From Alistipes sp. (GTDB lineage: Bacteria; Bacteroidota; Bacteroidia; Bacteroidales; Rikenellaceae): a stretch of 64,000 nt of DNA. Position 1 is the stretch's first letter. Every line of letters starts with the position of its first letter. The stretch is from contig JAFQHI010000006.1 in assembly GCA_017398045.1 (NCBI GenBank), positions 62,001 through 126,000 of the forward strand, read 5' to 3'. Below, in pieces: positions 43,771 through 52,630 of this stretch. The notes below the pieces were generated by a model that saw only the letters and a list, made by a program, of their open reading frames with translations, was not told the DNA's origin and did not search any database. The position numbers were made by a program, and so were the translations under genes.

Positions 43771-44979
43771 ATGAATATGAAGAAAATGTTCACCCTGCTC
43801 GTTGCGCTGTGCGGCACCATGTCGCTCATGGCGCAGACCCCCGAGGCCGAGGAGCCGAAGGGCTATCAATTCACCGATGTGAAGGTGATTGAGACGACTC
43901 CCGTCAAGAACCAGAATCGCAGTGGTACCTGTTGGTGCTATTCGACGATGACCTTCCTCGAGGCCGAGATTTTGCGTGCCGGAGGCGAGGCCATGCACCT
44001 CTCGGAGATGTTTGTTGTGCGCCACGCCTATATGAAGAAGGCCGAGATGTATGTGCGTATGCACGGTGCGCTGAACTTTGCCGAGGGTGGTGCCGCCCAT
44101 GACGTTACGGAGGTTATCAAGGAGTACGGCATCGTTCCCAACGAGATTTATAAGGGCATGAACTACGGCACGGAGCTGGCCGATTTCCACGAGCTTACGC
44201 CCGTCATGACGGCCTATCTGGATGCTGTGATTAAGGCCGGTGACACGTCGCGTCGTCCCCTGACGACCGCCTGGAAGCGCGGCTTCAACGCCATCCTCGA
44301 CGAGTACTTCGGTGAGCTGCCCGAGAGCTTCGAGTGGCAGGGCAAGCAGTACACCCCGAAGTCGTTTGCCGAGTCGCTGCCGATTGATATGAACGACTAT
44401 ATCGATATCAGCTCCTTCACCCACCACCCCTTCTACGAGCAGTTCGTACTGGAGGTTCCCGACAACTGGATGTGGGGCATGGTCTATAACCTGCCGATGG
44501 AGGAGATGATGCGCGTCGTGGACCACGCCCTGGAGAACGGCTACACGCTGGCCTGGGGTACGGACGTGAGCGAGAAGGGCTTCAGCCGCACGAAGGCCAT
44601 CGGTGTGATTCCCGAGACCGACCCGAAGTCGATGAGCGGCACGGAGGCCGAGCGTTGGGGTGCCATGACGGCCAAGGAGCGCGAGGCTGCCCTCTACACC
44701 TTCGAGAAGCCGATGAAGGAGCGTGAGATTACGCAGGAGATGCGCCAGGAGGCCTTCGACAACTATGAGACGACCGACGACCACGGTATGGTTATCATGG
44801 GTACGGCCAAGGACCAGAACGGCACGCTCTACTACAAGGTGCAGAACTCGTGGGATACGGTGAAGCCCTACGATGGTTTCTGGTACTTCTCGAAGCCCTT
44901 TGTGGCCTACAAGACGACCGACCTGATGGTCAATAAGAAGGCACTGCCGAAGGATATCGCCAAGAAGCTCGGCCTGTAA
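43771..44979 (+). CDS. C1 family peptidase (aminopeptidase C / bleomycin-hydrolase type), exported
   Basis: A 402-residue papain-fold peptidase. A signal peptide (MNMKKMFTLLVALCGTMSLMA) precedes the catalytic domain, unlike the cytoplasmic PepC of Firmicutes. The active site is visible: Gln48 and Cys54 in KNQNRSGTCWCYST, His in TTDDHGMVIMG, and Asn in VQNSWD. The inserted helical domain typical of bleomycin hydrolases lies between. It probably trims peptides in the periplasm. A strong terminator follows. Confidence 0.88.
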   Translation: MNMKKMFTLLVALCGTMSLMAQTPEAEEPKGYQFTDVKVIETTPVKNQNRSGTCWCYSTMTFLEAEILRAGGEAMHLSEMFVVRHAYMKKAEMYVRMHGALNFAEGGAAHDVTEVIKEYGIVPNEIYKGMNYGTELADFHELTPVMTAYLDAVIKAGDTSRRPLTTAWKRGFNAILDEYFGELPESFEWQGKQYTPKSFAESLPIDMNDYIDISSFTHHPFYEQFVLEVPDNWMWGMVYNLPMEEMMRVVDHALENGYTLAWGTDVSEKGFSRTKAIGVIPETDPKSMSGTEAERWGAMTAKEREAALYTFEKPMKEREITQEMRQEAFDNYETTDDHGMVIMGTAKDQNGTLYYKVQNSWDTVKPYDGFWYFSKPFVAYKTTDLMVNKKALPKDIAKKLGL

Positions 44980-44999
44980 AAGGGTCTTGCAGATGAAAA

Positions 45000-45037
45000 A
45001 ACGTCATCCTATGTTGCATAGGATGACGTTTATTTTT
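45000..45037 (+). terminator. Terminator of the C1 peptidase gene
   Basis: AACGTCATCCTATG (45000-45013) and CATAGGATGACGTT (45017-45030) form a perfect 14-base stem with a TTG loop, preceded by As and followed by TATTTTTGG. It may work in both directions for the convergent units. Confidence 0.92.
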
Positions 45038-45049
45038 GGTTGAAGGGAC

Positions 45050-45222
45050 GAAAAGGGTGCTAAAGGGGATTAAAGGGTGCTAAAGGCGAATAAAGGAAAC
45101 CCTTAAGTACCTTTAAGTACCCTTAAGAAACCTTAAGGAACTTTTCCTCTTTCCTCTTTGCTCTTTGCTCTTTCCTCTTCGCTCTCTGCTCTTTCCTCTT
45201 CGCTCTTTCCTCTTTCCTCTCT
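45050..45222. repeat. Composite decamer plus heptamer repeat, copy 3, abutting a stop codon
   Basis: Ten-base units at 45057-45142 are followed by a long array of CCTCTTT/GCTCTTT heptamers that ends at the stop codon (45225-45223) of the minus-strand phosphopantetheinyl transferase gene. Bases 45061-45145 are nearly identical to 28591-28675. Confidence 0.85.
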
Positions 45223-45786
45223 TTATATCATGTAGGTCATGATATACTCCTCGTCGAGCTGTTCGACCCGCAACGTGACAGGCTCTCCACCTCGGATTTG
45301 CAGGCGGATGCGCTCCGTATCGTAGTCGAGCAGGCGCACCTCTTCGAAGCTCAATTCGCGGATGCCGGCCCACTTATAGGCCGTCTCCTTGGCACACCAA
45401 GCGGCAGCATGGAAACGGACATCGGTCGAGAGACGCTGCTCCGCGGGGGTAAGGTATTTATGCAGGATGCGGTCGTAGCGACGATTCATGCGCTCGATAT
45501 CGACCCCCGTCGGGCGGGATGAGAGGGCCACCACCACGCGGTCGGCGGCATGGCTGACCGAAATATAGGCCTCGTGGTCGGGCAAAACGGGCGCACCCGA
45601 TGCGTTGTAGGCAATCTTGAGGGTGCGTCCCAACGCCTGGCGCAACATCGCCCGCCACGTCAGGAATTCGCGCCGCCGTTGCTCCACACCGAACGATGCG
45701 GCACACTGCAACTCCTCCTCGGTCACCCACGCAGCCGCCTCCTGCTCGGTCATGAGCGACCGCATAAGGAGCTTTGGCTCACTCAT
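45223..45786 (-). CDS. 4'-phosphopantetheinyl transferase (Sfp/AcpT type)
   Basis: It transfers phosphopantetheine from CoA to carrier proteins. The 187-residue product has the magnesium-binding motif GVDIE (94-98) and the second motif WCAKETAYK (130-138), plus a conserved SVSHA. It overlaps the gldE-like gene by four bases (ATGA), so the two are coupled; this pairing is also found near gld genes in other Bacteroidota. The carrier protein served is unknown. Confidence 0.88.
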   Translation of the reverse strand: MSEPKLLMRSLMTEQEAAAWVTEEELQCAASFGVEQRRREFLTWRAMLRQALGRTLKIAYNASGAPVLPDHEAYISVSHAADRVVVALSSRPTGVDIERMNRRYDRILHKYLTPAEQRLSTDVRFHAAAWCAKETAYKWAGIRELSFEEVRLLDYDTERIRLQIRGGEPVTLRVEQLDEEYIMTYMI

Positions 45787-47060
45787 AAAACTTCTACCTT
45801 GATTTTATCGATGCGGTGATTCTCCATGGCCGTCACCGTAAAACGGAGTTGGTGGGCCGTAAAGCTGTCGCCCTTGCGCGGGAAGTCGCGCTTCAGCTCC
45901 AGCATCAGACCGGCCAGGGTCTCGGCCTCGCCCCGCAGGTCGGAGAAGGTATCCTCGTCCAGCTCCAGAATACGCTCGAAATCGACAATGTGGGTCTTTC
46001 CCTCGAAGAGATAGGTGTTGGGACCCAGCACCGTATAGAGCTTCTCATCGGCATCGCTCTCGTCGGAAATCTCACCGATAATCTCCTCGATAATATCCTC
46101 CAACGAAACCAGACCGAGGGTCGAACCATATTCATCGACCACGATGGCCATGTGGACCTTGTTCGACTGGAAGTCCTCCATCAGGTCGTTGATTTTCTTA
46201 TGCTCGGGGATGAAGTAGGGCTTGCGAATCAGCTGCTGCCAGCCAAATTCGTTGCCTCGCGTCAGGTGCGGAACCAAATCCTTCACATAGAGCGTACCAC
46301 GGATGTTGTCGATATCCTCGTCATAGACCGGAATACGCGAAAAACCCGACTCGATAATCGTCTGCTTGACCGTTTCGTAGTCGGCCGTCAGCTCCACGGC
46401 CGTAATATCGACACGCGGTTTCATGATGGCGGCCGCCTCCGTATTGACAAAATTGACAATACCGGACAACATCACGCGCTCCTCATCGCTCTCGGTTTGG
46501 GTCAAATCGACGGCATCGGCCAGCTCGTCGAGCGAAATCTCACGACGCAACAAAGCGTGTTCGCTGATGCTGTTTCCGGTGCGCACCAAAATCATCGAGA
46601 TGGGGCGAAACACCAATTGAAACAGCCGCAACGGACGTGCCGCAAAGGAGGCAAAGCGGGCCGGTGAAGTCTGGGCAAAGACCTTCGGCAAGACCTCGCC
46701 AAAGAGCAGCAAGAGGAAGGTCACCAAGACCGTTTTGAAGAGAAAATCGAAACGGTGGAAGGTGAAGAGTGTATCGATGATGGTGGCCGTAAGAATCGTA
46801 ATGCAGATATTGACCAGGTTGTTGACCACCAGAATCGTCGCCAACAACAAATCGACATTACTCAGCAGGCGTACCACGCGGTCGGCCGACTCCGCATCGC
46901 GCTCCTTCAAGGCCTGCAAATCGTTGTGCGAAAGGGAGAAATAGGCCGTCTCGGACCCTGAAACAAAGGCTGAAAGGCACAGCAAAAGCAGGGTCAGGCA
47001 CATCATGCCCAACACGCTGCTTTCAAAACCGTTAAAGACTATCCACGCGGTCTCTGTCAT
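45783..47060 (-). CDS. CNNM/CorC-type membrane protein, GldE-like
   Basis: A 425-residue membrane protein: an N-terminal DUF21 domain with three or four transmembrane segments (LGMMCLTLLLLCLSAFVSGS near residues 17-36), then a pair of CBS domains (residues about 215-345, MKPRVDITAVEL and VDEYGSTLGLVSLEDIIEEI), then a CorC_HlyC domain. Family members move or sense divalent cations. In gliding Bacteroidota the orthologue is called GldE; the neighbour encoding a phosphopantetheinyl transferase supports that class, but motility is not implied here. It is 9 bases downstream of ftsZ. Confidence 0.83.
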   Translation of the reverse strand: MTETAWIVFNGFESSVLGMMCLTLLLLCLSAFVSGSETAYFSLSHNDLQALKERDAESADRVVRLLSNVDLLLATILVVNNLVNICITILTATIIDTLFTFHRFDFLFKTVLVTFLLLLFGEVLPKVFAQTSPARFASFAARPLRLFQLVFRPISMILVRTGNSISEHALLRREISLDELADAVDLTQTESDEERVMLSGIVNFVNTEAAAIMKPRVDITAVELTADYETVKQTIIESGFSRIPVYDEDIDNIRGTLYVKDLVPHLTRGNEFGWQQLIRKPYFIPEHKKINDLMEDFQSNKVHMAIVVDEYGSTLGLVSLEDIIEEIIGEISDESDADEKLYTVLGPNTYLFEGKTHIVDFERILELDEDTFSDLRGEAETLAGLMLELKRDFPRKGDSFTAHQLRFTVTAMENHRIDKIKVEVL

Positions 47061-47069
47061 GCCGCTTCG

Positions 47070-48398
47070 CTATTTGAACAACTCATTTTGGGGCTGACTC
47101 TTCGGCTCAACCGATTCGTTCTGTTCGTCACGCAACACCTCTTTGTTCTTCGTATTGGTCTTGACCACAAATTTCGAATTGCGGGCCTGGTAGGCAGGCT
47201 TGGCCAAAATCTGACCAATCTTGTCGTAACGATTCGAACGCGCACCCAACACGGCCGGCTCTTGCGGACGCTGCGGCTGCTTGGGCTGCACGGGCTTAAT
47301 CGGCTCCAGCACGGGCTGCTCCTGCTGCTCGGCCTTCTTCACAGGCTCCACCACAGGGGCCGTCACGATGCGCTCCATGGCCGAATTCACATCCTCGTTC
47401 TCGCCCTCGAAGCCGGTAGCCACCAAGACAATCTCGAGCTGGTCGCCCAGCGAAGGCTTCACGCTGTTACCCCAAATGATGTTGGCCGTATGAATCGTGC
47501 CATTCTCGTCGCGCACGCTGGCGTGCTGCTGGATGAAGGTCAAAATCTCAATCACCTCGTCGTAAATCAGGTGGTCCTCATCATCGACCGAGATATTGAG
47601 CAGGATATTCTTCGCACCGGCAATCTGGTTGTGGTCCAAGAGGGGCGAATTGAGCGTGGCGGCAGCAGCCTCCTGGGCGCGATTATCACCCGATGCGGCG
47701 GCTACAGCCATGTGGGCGCGACCACTGCCGCTCATCACCTTCGAGACATCGGCAAAATCGACATTGACCTGCGGACTCTCCACCGTGATAATCTCGGCAA
47801 TACCCTTCGTGGCGAGTGAAAGCACCTCGTCGGCCTTGCCGAAGGCCTGACCGAGCGACATACGACCATACAGCTCGCGGATATTCTCGTTGTTGATAAT
47901 CAGGAGCGAATCGACCGTCTTACGCAGCTTCTCGATACCCTCCTGTGCCTGCTTGTAGCGGTCGGCACCCTCCAAAGCGAGGGGCGAGGTGACAATGGCA
48001 ACGGTCAAAAGGCCCATCTCCTTTGCCAACTCGGCAATCACGGGCGATGCACCCGTACCCGTACCACCACCCATTCCGGCGGTGATGAAAATCATACGCG
48101 CACCCGCCTCAACGAGTGCCTGACGCACCTCGTCGAGCGACTCGATGGCCAAATCGCGTCCCTTGGCCGGGTCGTTACCAGCACCCAAACCATCCTTGCC
48201 GAGCTGAATCTTCTTCTCGACGTCGTTCTTATGCAGTGCCTGGCTGTCGGTGTTACAAACCATGAAGGTCACACCCTCGATACCCATGTTCCACATGCGC
48301 TTTACGGCATTACCGCCGGCACCGCCGACACCCATCACCGTAATAATCGAATTCGACCCGCGCTCGGCCTTTACCTGGGCCATTAAATCCTCTGCCAT
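47070..48398 (-). CDS. ftsZ: Cell division protein FtsZ
   Basis: FtsZ is the tubulin-like GTPase that forms the division ring. The 442-residue protein has [10 protein letters not shown] (23-32), the tubulin signature GGGTGTG (110-116) and the T7-loop region [11 protein letters not shown]. After residue about 320 comes a long Pro/Gln/Glu/Lys-rich linker. The usual C-terminal peptide (DIPxFLR) is not seen; the closest match, [13 protein letters not shown], is followed by about 30 polar residues. It is downstream of ftsA. Confidence 0.97.
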   Translation of the reverse strand: MAEDLMAQVKAERGSNSIITVMGVGGAGGNAVKRMWNMGIEGVTFMVCNTDSQALHKNDVEKKIQLGKDGLGAGNDPAKGRDLAIESLDEVRQALVEAGARMIFITAGMGGGTGTGASPVIAELAKEMGLLTVAIVTSPLALEGADRYKQAQEGIEKLRKTVDSLLIINNENIRELYGRMSLGQAFGKADEVLSLATKGIAEIITVESPQVNVDFADVSKVMSGSGRAHMAVAAASGDNRAQEAAAATLNSPLLDHNQIAGAKNILLNISVDDEDHLIYDEVIEILTFIQQHASVRDENGTIHTANIIWGNSVKPSLGDQLEIVLVATGFEGENEDVNSAMERIVTAPVVEPVKKAEQQEQPVLEPIKPVQPKQPQRPQEPAVLGARSNRYDKIGQILAKPAYQARNSKFVVKTNTKNKEVLRDEQNESVEPKSQPQNELFK

Positions 48399-48418
48399 AA
48401 CTTTTTTCTATCGTTGTT

Positions 48419-48437
48419 GCCGTCCCGAAGGGGCGGC
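48419..48437. other. GC-rich hairpin between ftsA and ftsZ
   Basis: GCCGTCCC-GAA-GGGGCGGC forms an 8-base stem; in the transcribed direction its loop contains TTCG. No T run follows on the minus strand, so mRNA processing or stability is more likely than termination. Confidence 0.5.
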
Positions 48438-48466
48438 GTTATTATCGTTTTTGTTCACTGCGACGG

Positions 48467-49957
48467 TTAAATCTCCTCGTCGCCCGGGGTTTCAAACTTC
48501 TCGGTAATCTTCTTGACCCATCCCCAGAAGCCACCCTTCTCGTTGGGCTGCTCCTCGTAGATTTCCTCCTCTTCCTCCTCGGGTTCATTATCAACCACCT
48601 CCGAGGCGGGAACTACGGGAGGTACGTAGGGCTTCTGCTCAATCGACTGTACGGGTTGTGCAGGTTTCTCCTCTTGCGGTTGGGGCTGGGGTTTTGACTC
48701 CTCTTTTACAACCGGTTGAGCCGGCTGTGCGGGCTGGGAAGCGACAGATACCTTGCTCACCGGCTCCGTTACCACTGCGGGACGTGCCGTCGGGGGCAAG
48801 ACAATCTGGCTCTGGGTCGAACCGCGCATCAACAGGCCGACCACCGTTGCATAGGTCGGGTCATTGACCATGGCGCACGATTCCTCGGTGAGGTTCATAT
48901 CGGGTTGTGCCACGCGCACATCGAGTTTCGTGCCGAGGCGGAACAGCTCGTCGATATCCTTCAGGTTGGCCGAGCCACCCGTCAGGACGATGCCATAACC
49001 GAGCTTGCCGGCATAGCCCGAAATCTTCAGCTCCTCGTTTACCAGGTCGATGATATCCATCGTGCGGGCCTCAATCACGGTCGAGAGGTTGCGCAGCAGA
49101 ATATCACGCGACTCGCGGGGAGTACGTCCCGTCACACGAATCAGCTTCTCCTCCGAGACACGCTCCGAGACGGCCGAGCCATATTTCTGTTTCAGGTTCT
49201 CGACAAAACGCTCCGGCACGCCCATCGTGCGGATATCGTGGTTGATGGCCGAGGCACCAATCGGAATCGAGGCCACGTAGCGGACGATGTTGCGATAATA
49301 GACCGTCACGTCGGTCACACCGCCACCGACATCGACCACAGCGACACCCTCCTCCTTCTCATCGGCCGAAAGCACCGCTTCGGCCGTTGCCAACGAGTTG
49401 GGAATAACCCCCAGCAGCTCGACGCCCACACGCTTGAGGGCCATCTCCAGACGCTGAATCGGGGTGCGCTGGCAGAGGATGAAGTTGAAGGTCGAGGAGA
49501 GCTTCGCACCAAACGAACCGATGGGGTTCTGCACCTCCTGGTTCTGGTCAATCACGTAATTCTGCGGAATACGCTCCATGATGGTCTCATCGTCGGGGGC
49601 CTGGAGGTTGCGCATACGGTCGAACAGCCCGACCAAATCCTGCTTGCTCACGCCATTCTTCGGGTCGGCCACAAAGACATAATCGGTGTGACGGGCGCAA
49701 CGCACGAAGTCACCCGAAATACCGGCATAGGCCGACGTGATGCGGATGCCGGCCTGCTGACCGGCCTCCTCGAAGGCCTTGCCCAACACCGAACTTACAT
49801 CCTCGATGTTCTCGATGCGACCGGCAGCAACTCCCTTCACGGGCTTTGACACCAACGCCTGAATCTCCATCGTCCCGTCCTCGGCTTTCGCAGCGACTCC
49901 CACCACGACCGCCGTAGAACCTAAATCGACAGCAACTACATAATTCTTCTTTTCCAC
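48467..49957 (-). CDS. ftsA: Cell division protein FtsA
   Basis: FtsA is the actin-like protein that ties the FtsZ ring to the membrane. The 496-residue protein starts MEKKNYVVAVDLGSTAVVVG (phosphate 1), with VVDVGGGVTDVTVY (phosphate 2) and VLTGGSANLKDI (adenosine motif). After about residue 395 an unusually long Pro/Gln/Glu-rich linker (about 85 residues with an EEEEEE run) leads to the C-terminal membrane-binding amphipathic helix GGFWGWVKKITEKFE. It is between ftsQ and ftsZ. Confidence 0.96.
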   Translation of the reverse strand: MEKKNYVVAVDLGSTAVVVGVAAKAEDGTMEIQALVSKPVKGVAAGRIENIEDVSSVLGKAFEEAGQQAGIRITSAYAGISGDFVRCARHTDYVFVADPKNGVSKQDLVGLFDRMRNLQAPDDETIMERIPQNYVIDQNQEVQNPIGSFGAKLSSTFNFILCQRTPIQRLEMALKRVGVELLGVIPNSLATAEAVLSADEKEEGVAVVDVGGGVTDVTVYYRNIVRYVASIPIGASAINHDIRTMGVPERFVENLKQKYGSAVSERVSEEKLIRVTGRTPRESRDILLRNLSTVIEARTMDIIDLVNEELKISGYAGKLGYGIVLTGGSANLKDIDELFRLGTKLDVRVAQPDMNLTEESCAMVNDPTYATVVGLLMRGSTQSQIVLPPTARPAVVTEPVSKVSVASQPAQPAQPVVKEESKPQPQPQEEKPAQPVQSIEQKPYVPPVVPASEVVDNEPEEEEEEIYEEQPNEKGGFWGWVKKITEKFETPGDEEI

Positions 49958-50009
49958 GGTCTCTATCTTGTTTTTTTATTTTTTCGTCCAATCAATCGGA
50001 GGTAAAGGG

Positions 50010-50127
50010 CGAGTTTGCTTAAAGGGGCGGGTGTAAAGTACCTTAAGGGGACTTAAAGGTGCTTAAGGTTCCTTAATTTTTGCTTTTTGCTTTTTGCTCT
50101 TTGCTCTTTCCTCTTCGCTCTTTCCTC
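50010..50127. repeat. Composite decamer plus heptamer repeat, copy 4, abutting the ftsQ stop codon
   Basis: Ten-base units (GTACCTTAAG, GGGACTTAAA, GGTGCTTAAG) are followed by TGCTTTT and GCTCTTT/CCTCTTT heptamers that run into the stop codon of the ftsQ-like gene. It occupies most of the 170 bases between ftsQ and ftsA, inside an otherwise compact division operon. Confidence 0.75.
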
Positions 50128-51231
50128 TTATCTACACACCACGCGGTCCGAAAAACGTACATCAATCTCCCGATAACGCTCCCAACCCAATGTGGGCAAC
50201 CCTTTGCGGTAGAATTTTTCGAGCTTGTCGAGCTTGTATTCCACCTCTTCGAGGCGACCGAAGCGAATCGTAAAGCGACCGCTACGGGGTATAAACGACA
50301 AATCCAATGCCCCGCCGGCGGTTCGTGTGGCGCAAATCTCGACCACCTCCGACCTCCAGAAGGCATCCTGCTCGATATGTTCTACAAAGGTAAGGAGTTT
50401 CACGAAATCTTCGTAGTATTTTTCTAATTTTTTTTGCTCACGTTGCAGCCGCTCCTGCTCATCGGTCAATCGGTCGATGCGACTTTGAATCTGACGCCCG
50501 ATGTAGCGGAAGTGGCGACGCAGGGCGGCCTTCTCGGCCCGCTTCTGCTTGACACGGAGGTCGAACTCCTCATCGGTCTCGCGGTTGATTAAAAAGCCGC
50601 GTCGTTTGATGCGCAGCCTACGCACCGAATCGAGCCGGCTATCGTTCTGTCTTTCGGCCCGATAGTGAGGGTATTTCTCCCGCTCGAGGTGCAGTATCAG
50701 CGAATCCATGACGGCTATTTGGCGGTCCACCTCCTCGCGCAACGAGCCGTTGAAGGTCGCCTCCACCGGTGGGCGGTAATCACCCGTTAGCACCGGCAGG
50801 TAGAGCGACGAGCGGGGCGGCGTAGTAAAGATATACCCCTCGCGCGTGACGTAACTGTTCATCCCACCCGAGAGCAGACGCAATAAGGGGCGACGCTGGC
50901 TCAAATCAATCTGCAACACCCCCTCCTCGGTCATGTAAGCACGCACCTCACTCACAAAGCCGTTGCGGAGCAGTGCCTCTTCGATGGCTTGCAGACGGAT
51001 GCTGTCCACGGGGCGATTGACCAGTCGCAGGCCGAGCCGTTGTAACCGTTCGCGCACTTCGCGCTCACCCACCAACGACCCTTGTGCCGTGCTATCGAGC
51101 AGACCGACCCGCACTTCGCTGACGCGCAACCCGTTGCGATGGGTACGTGCGAGGGTTGCCGCATAAAAGATATATGCCGCGACCACGACCCACAGCAGGG
51201 TCACCAACACTGCACGCAGTACCCGATTCAT
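50128..51231 (-). CDS. ftsQ: FtsQ/DivIB-like cell division protein
   Basis: A bitopic inner-membrane protein of the divisome. The 367-residue product starts MNRVLRAVLVTLLWVVVAAYIFYAATLA (one transmembrane segment, residues 7-28; sequence divided here only for description) and has a periplasmic domain of the POTRA/FtsQ kind. A long coiled-coil insertion (about residues 170-275, rich in Arg/Glu/Lys) is more than in E. coli FtsQ. Sequence conservation in this family is low; position between murC and ftsA is the main support. Confidence 0.85.
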   Translation of the reverse strand: MNRVLRAVLVTLLWVVVAAYIFYAATLARTHRNGLRVSEVRVGLLDSTAQGSLVGEREVRERLQRLGLRLVNRPVDSIRLQAIEEALLRNGFVSEVRAYMTEEGVLQIDLSQRRPLLRLLSGGMNSYVTREGYIFTTPPRSSLYLPVLTGDYRPPVEATFNGSLREEVDRQIAVMDSLILHLEREKYPHYRAERQNDSRLDSVRRLRIKRRGFLINRETDEEFDLRVKQKRAEKAALRRHFRYIGRQIQSRIDRLTDEQERLQREQKKLEKYYEDFVKLLTFVEHIEQDAFWRSEVVEICATRTAGGALDLSFIPRSGRFTIRFGRLEEVEYKLDKLEKFYRKGLPTLGWERYREIDVRFSDRVVCR

Positions 51232-51240
51232 GCTTGCTTG

Positions 51241-52626
51241 CTATTTTATCTTCCGACTTAACACCTCGGCCACCCGCTCACAGCAGGCATCAATGTTACC
51301 CGCACCAAAGGTGACCACCACGTCGGTCGGCATCTTTTCGAGCGTCTCGGCCAACGCCTCACGCTCCACAATGCGGCAGGGGGCGGTGACGCGCTCGGCA
51401 ATCAGCGCGGTCGTAACCCCCTCGATGGGCAGCTCACGAGCCGGATAAATGGGCAACAGCACCACCTCATCGGCGTGCGAGAGGGCCTCGGCAAACTCCA
51501 CATACAAATCGCGCGTGCGGGTGTAGAGGTGGGGCTGGAAGACGGCCGTCACGTTGCGCCCGGGGAACATACGGCAAACCGACGTGAGGGCTGCCGAGAG
51601 TTCGCGCGGATGGTGGGCATAGTCGTCCATATAGACCTGCTGCGGGGTGTTAAGGTAGAATTCGAAACGACGTTTCACGCCCGAGAAGGCGGCTAAACCC
51701 TCTTTCAGCAGGGCAGTATCGAGCGCAATCCCCTCCTGGCGGGCAGCACACCAGAGCGAAGCTGTGGCCGCCACGGCATTTTCGATATTGACCCATCCCG
51801 GAATACCGAGCGTACAATCCTCCACCACGCCATCGGGCAGCACCATATCGAATCGGTAGTGGCCACCCTCCACAAGGCGGATGTTGCGGGCGTAGAAGTC
51901 ACATGGCGTGTCGTAGGCATAACGATAGCAGGTTATCGCCTCGTTACGCAACTCGATTTCGACTCCCGCCTTGAGAATCAGCACGCCACCCGGTTTGATG
52001 CGTTCGACAAACTGCGAGAAGGCCTCTTTCACCGCCTCATAGGTGCCATAGATGTCGAGGTGGTCGGGGTCGCAGGAGGTGATGACCGCCACATCGGGGT
52101 TCAGGCGCAGGAACGAGCGGTCAAACTCGTCGGCCTCAACGGCCAGACGCGCCCCCTCGCCCAGCACGAGGTTGCCGGCAAAGTTCTTCGAGATGCCCCC
52201 CAGGAAGGCCGAACCGCCCCCCGTCGTGACGCGGTTGAGCCACGCCACCAGGGTCGAGGTGGTGGTCTTGCCGTGCGTACCGGCTACGGCCATCACGCGC
52301 TTGCCCTCCGAGAGGTAACCGAGCATCTGGGAACGCTTCTCGATGCGGAAACCCTGCTCGACAAAGAAGCGATACTCCACATGGTCGGTCGGCACGGCCG
52401 GCGTATAGACCACGACGGTGGTCGCGGGGTCGCGCATCTCGACGGGAATCAGCTCCACCGACTCCTCGTAGTGAATTTCGGCACCCTCACGCTCCAACTC
52501 GGCCGTCAGGCGCGTCGGGGTACGGTCGTAACCCGCCACACGACACCCCTCGTGGAGGAAGTATCGCGCCAAGGCACTCATGCCGATACCGCCGATGCCC
52601 AGAAAATAGTATTGCATCTTTTGCAT
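51241..52626 (-). CDS. murC: UDP-N-acetylmuramate--L-alanine ligase
   Basis: MurC adds L-alanine to UDP-MurNAc, the first amino acid of the peptidoglycan stem. The 461-residue protein has the N-terminal Rossmann motif GIGGIGMSALARYF, the ATP loop AVAGTHGKTTTSTL (near residues 107-120), and the Mur ligase C-terminal domain with DDYAHHPRELSAA. It lies 4 bases after murG. Confidence 0.97.
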   Translation of the reverse strand: MQKMQYYFLGIGGIGMSALARYFLHEGCRVAGYDRTPTRLTAELEREGAEIHYEESVELIPVEMRDPATTVVVYTPAVPTDHVEYRFFVEQGFRIEKRSQMLGYLSEGKRVMAVAGTHGKTTTSTLVAWLNRVTTGGGSAFLGGISKNFAGNLVLGEGARLAVEADEFDRSFLRLNPDVAVITSCDPDHLDIYGTYEAVKEAFSQFVERIKPGGVLILKAGVEIELRNEAITCYRYAYDTPCDFYARNIRLVEGGHYRFDMVLPDGVVEDCTLGIPGWVNIENAVAATASLWCAARQEGIALDTALLKEGLAAFSGVKRRFEFYLNTPQQVYMDDYAHHPRELSAALTSVCRMFPGRNVTAVFQPHLYTRTRDLYVEFAEALSHADEVVLLPIYPARELPIEGVTTALIAERVTAPCRIVEREALAETLEKMPTDVVVTFGAGNIDACCERVAEVLSRKIK

Positions 52627-52630
52627 ATCG

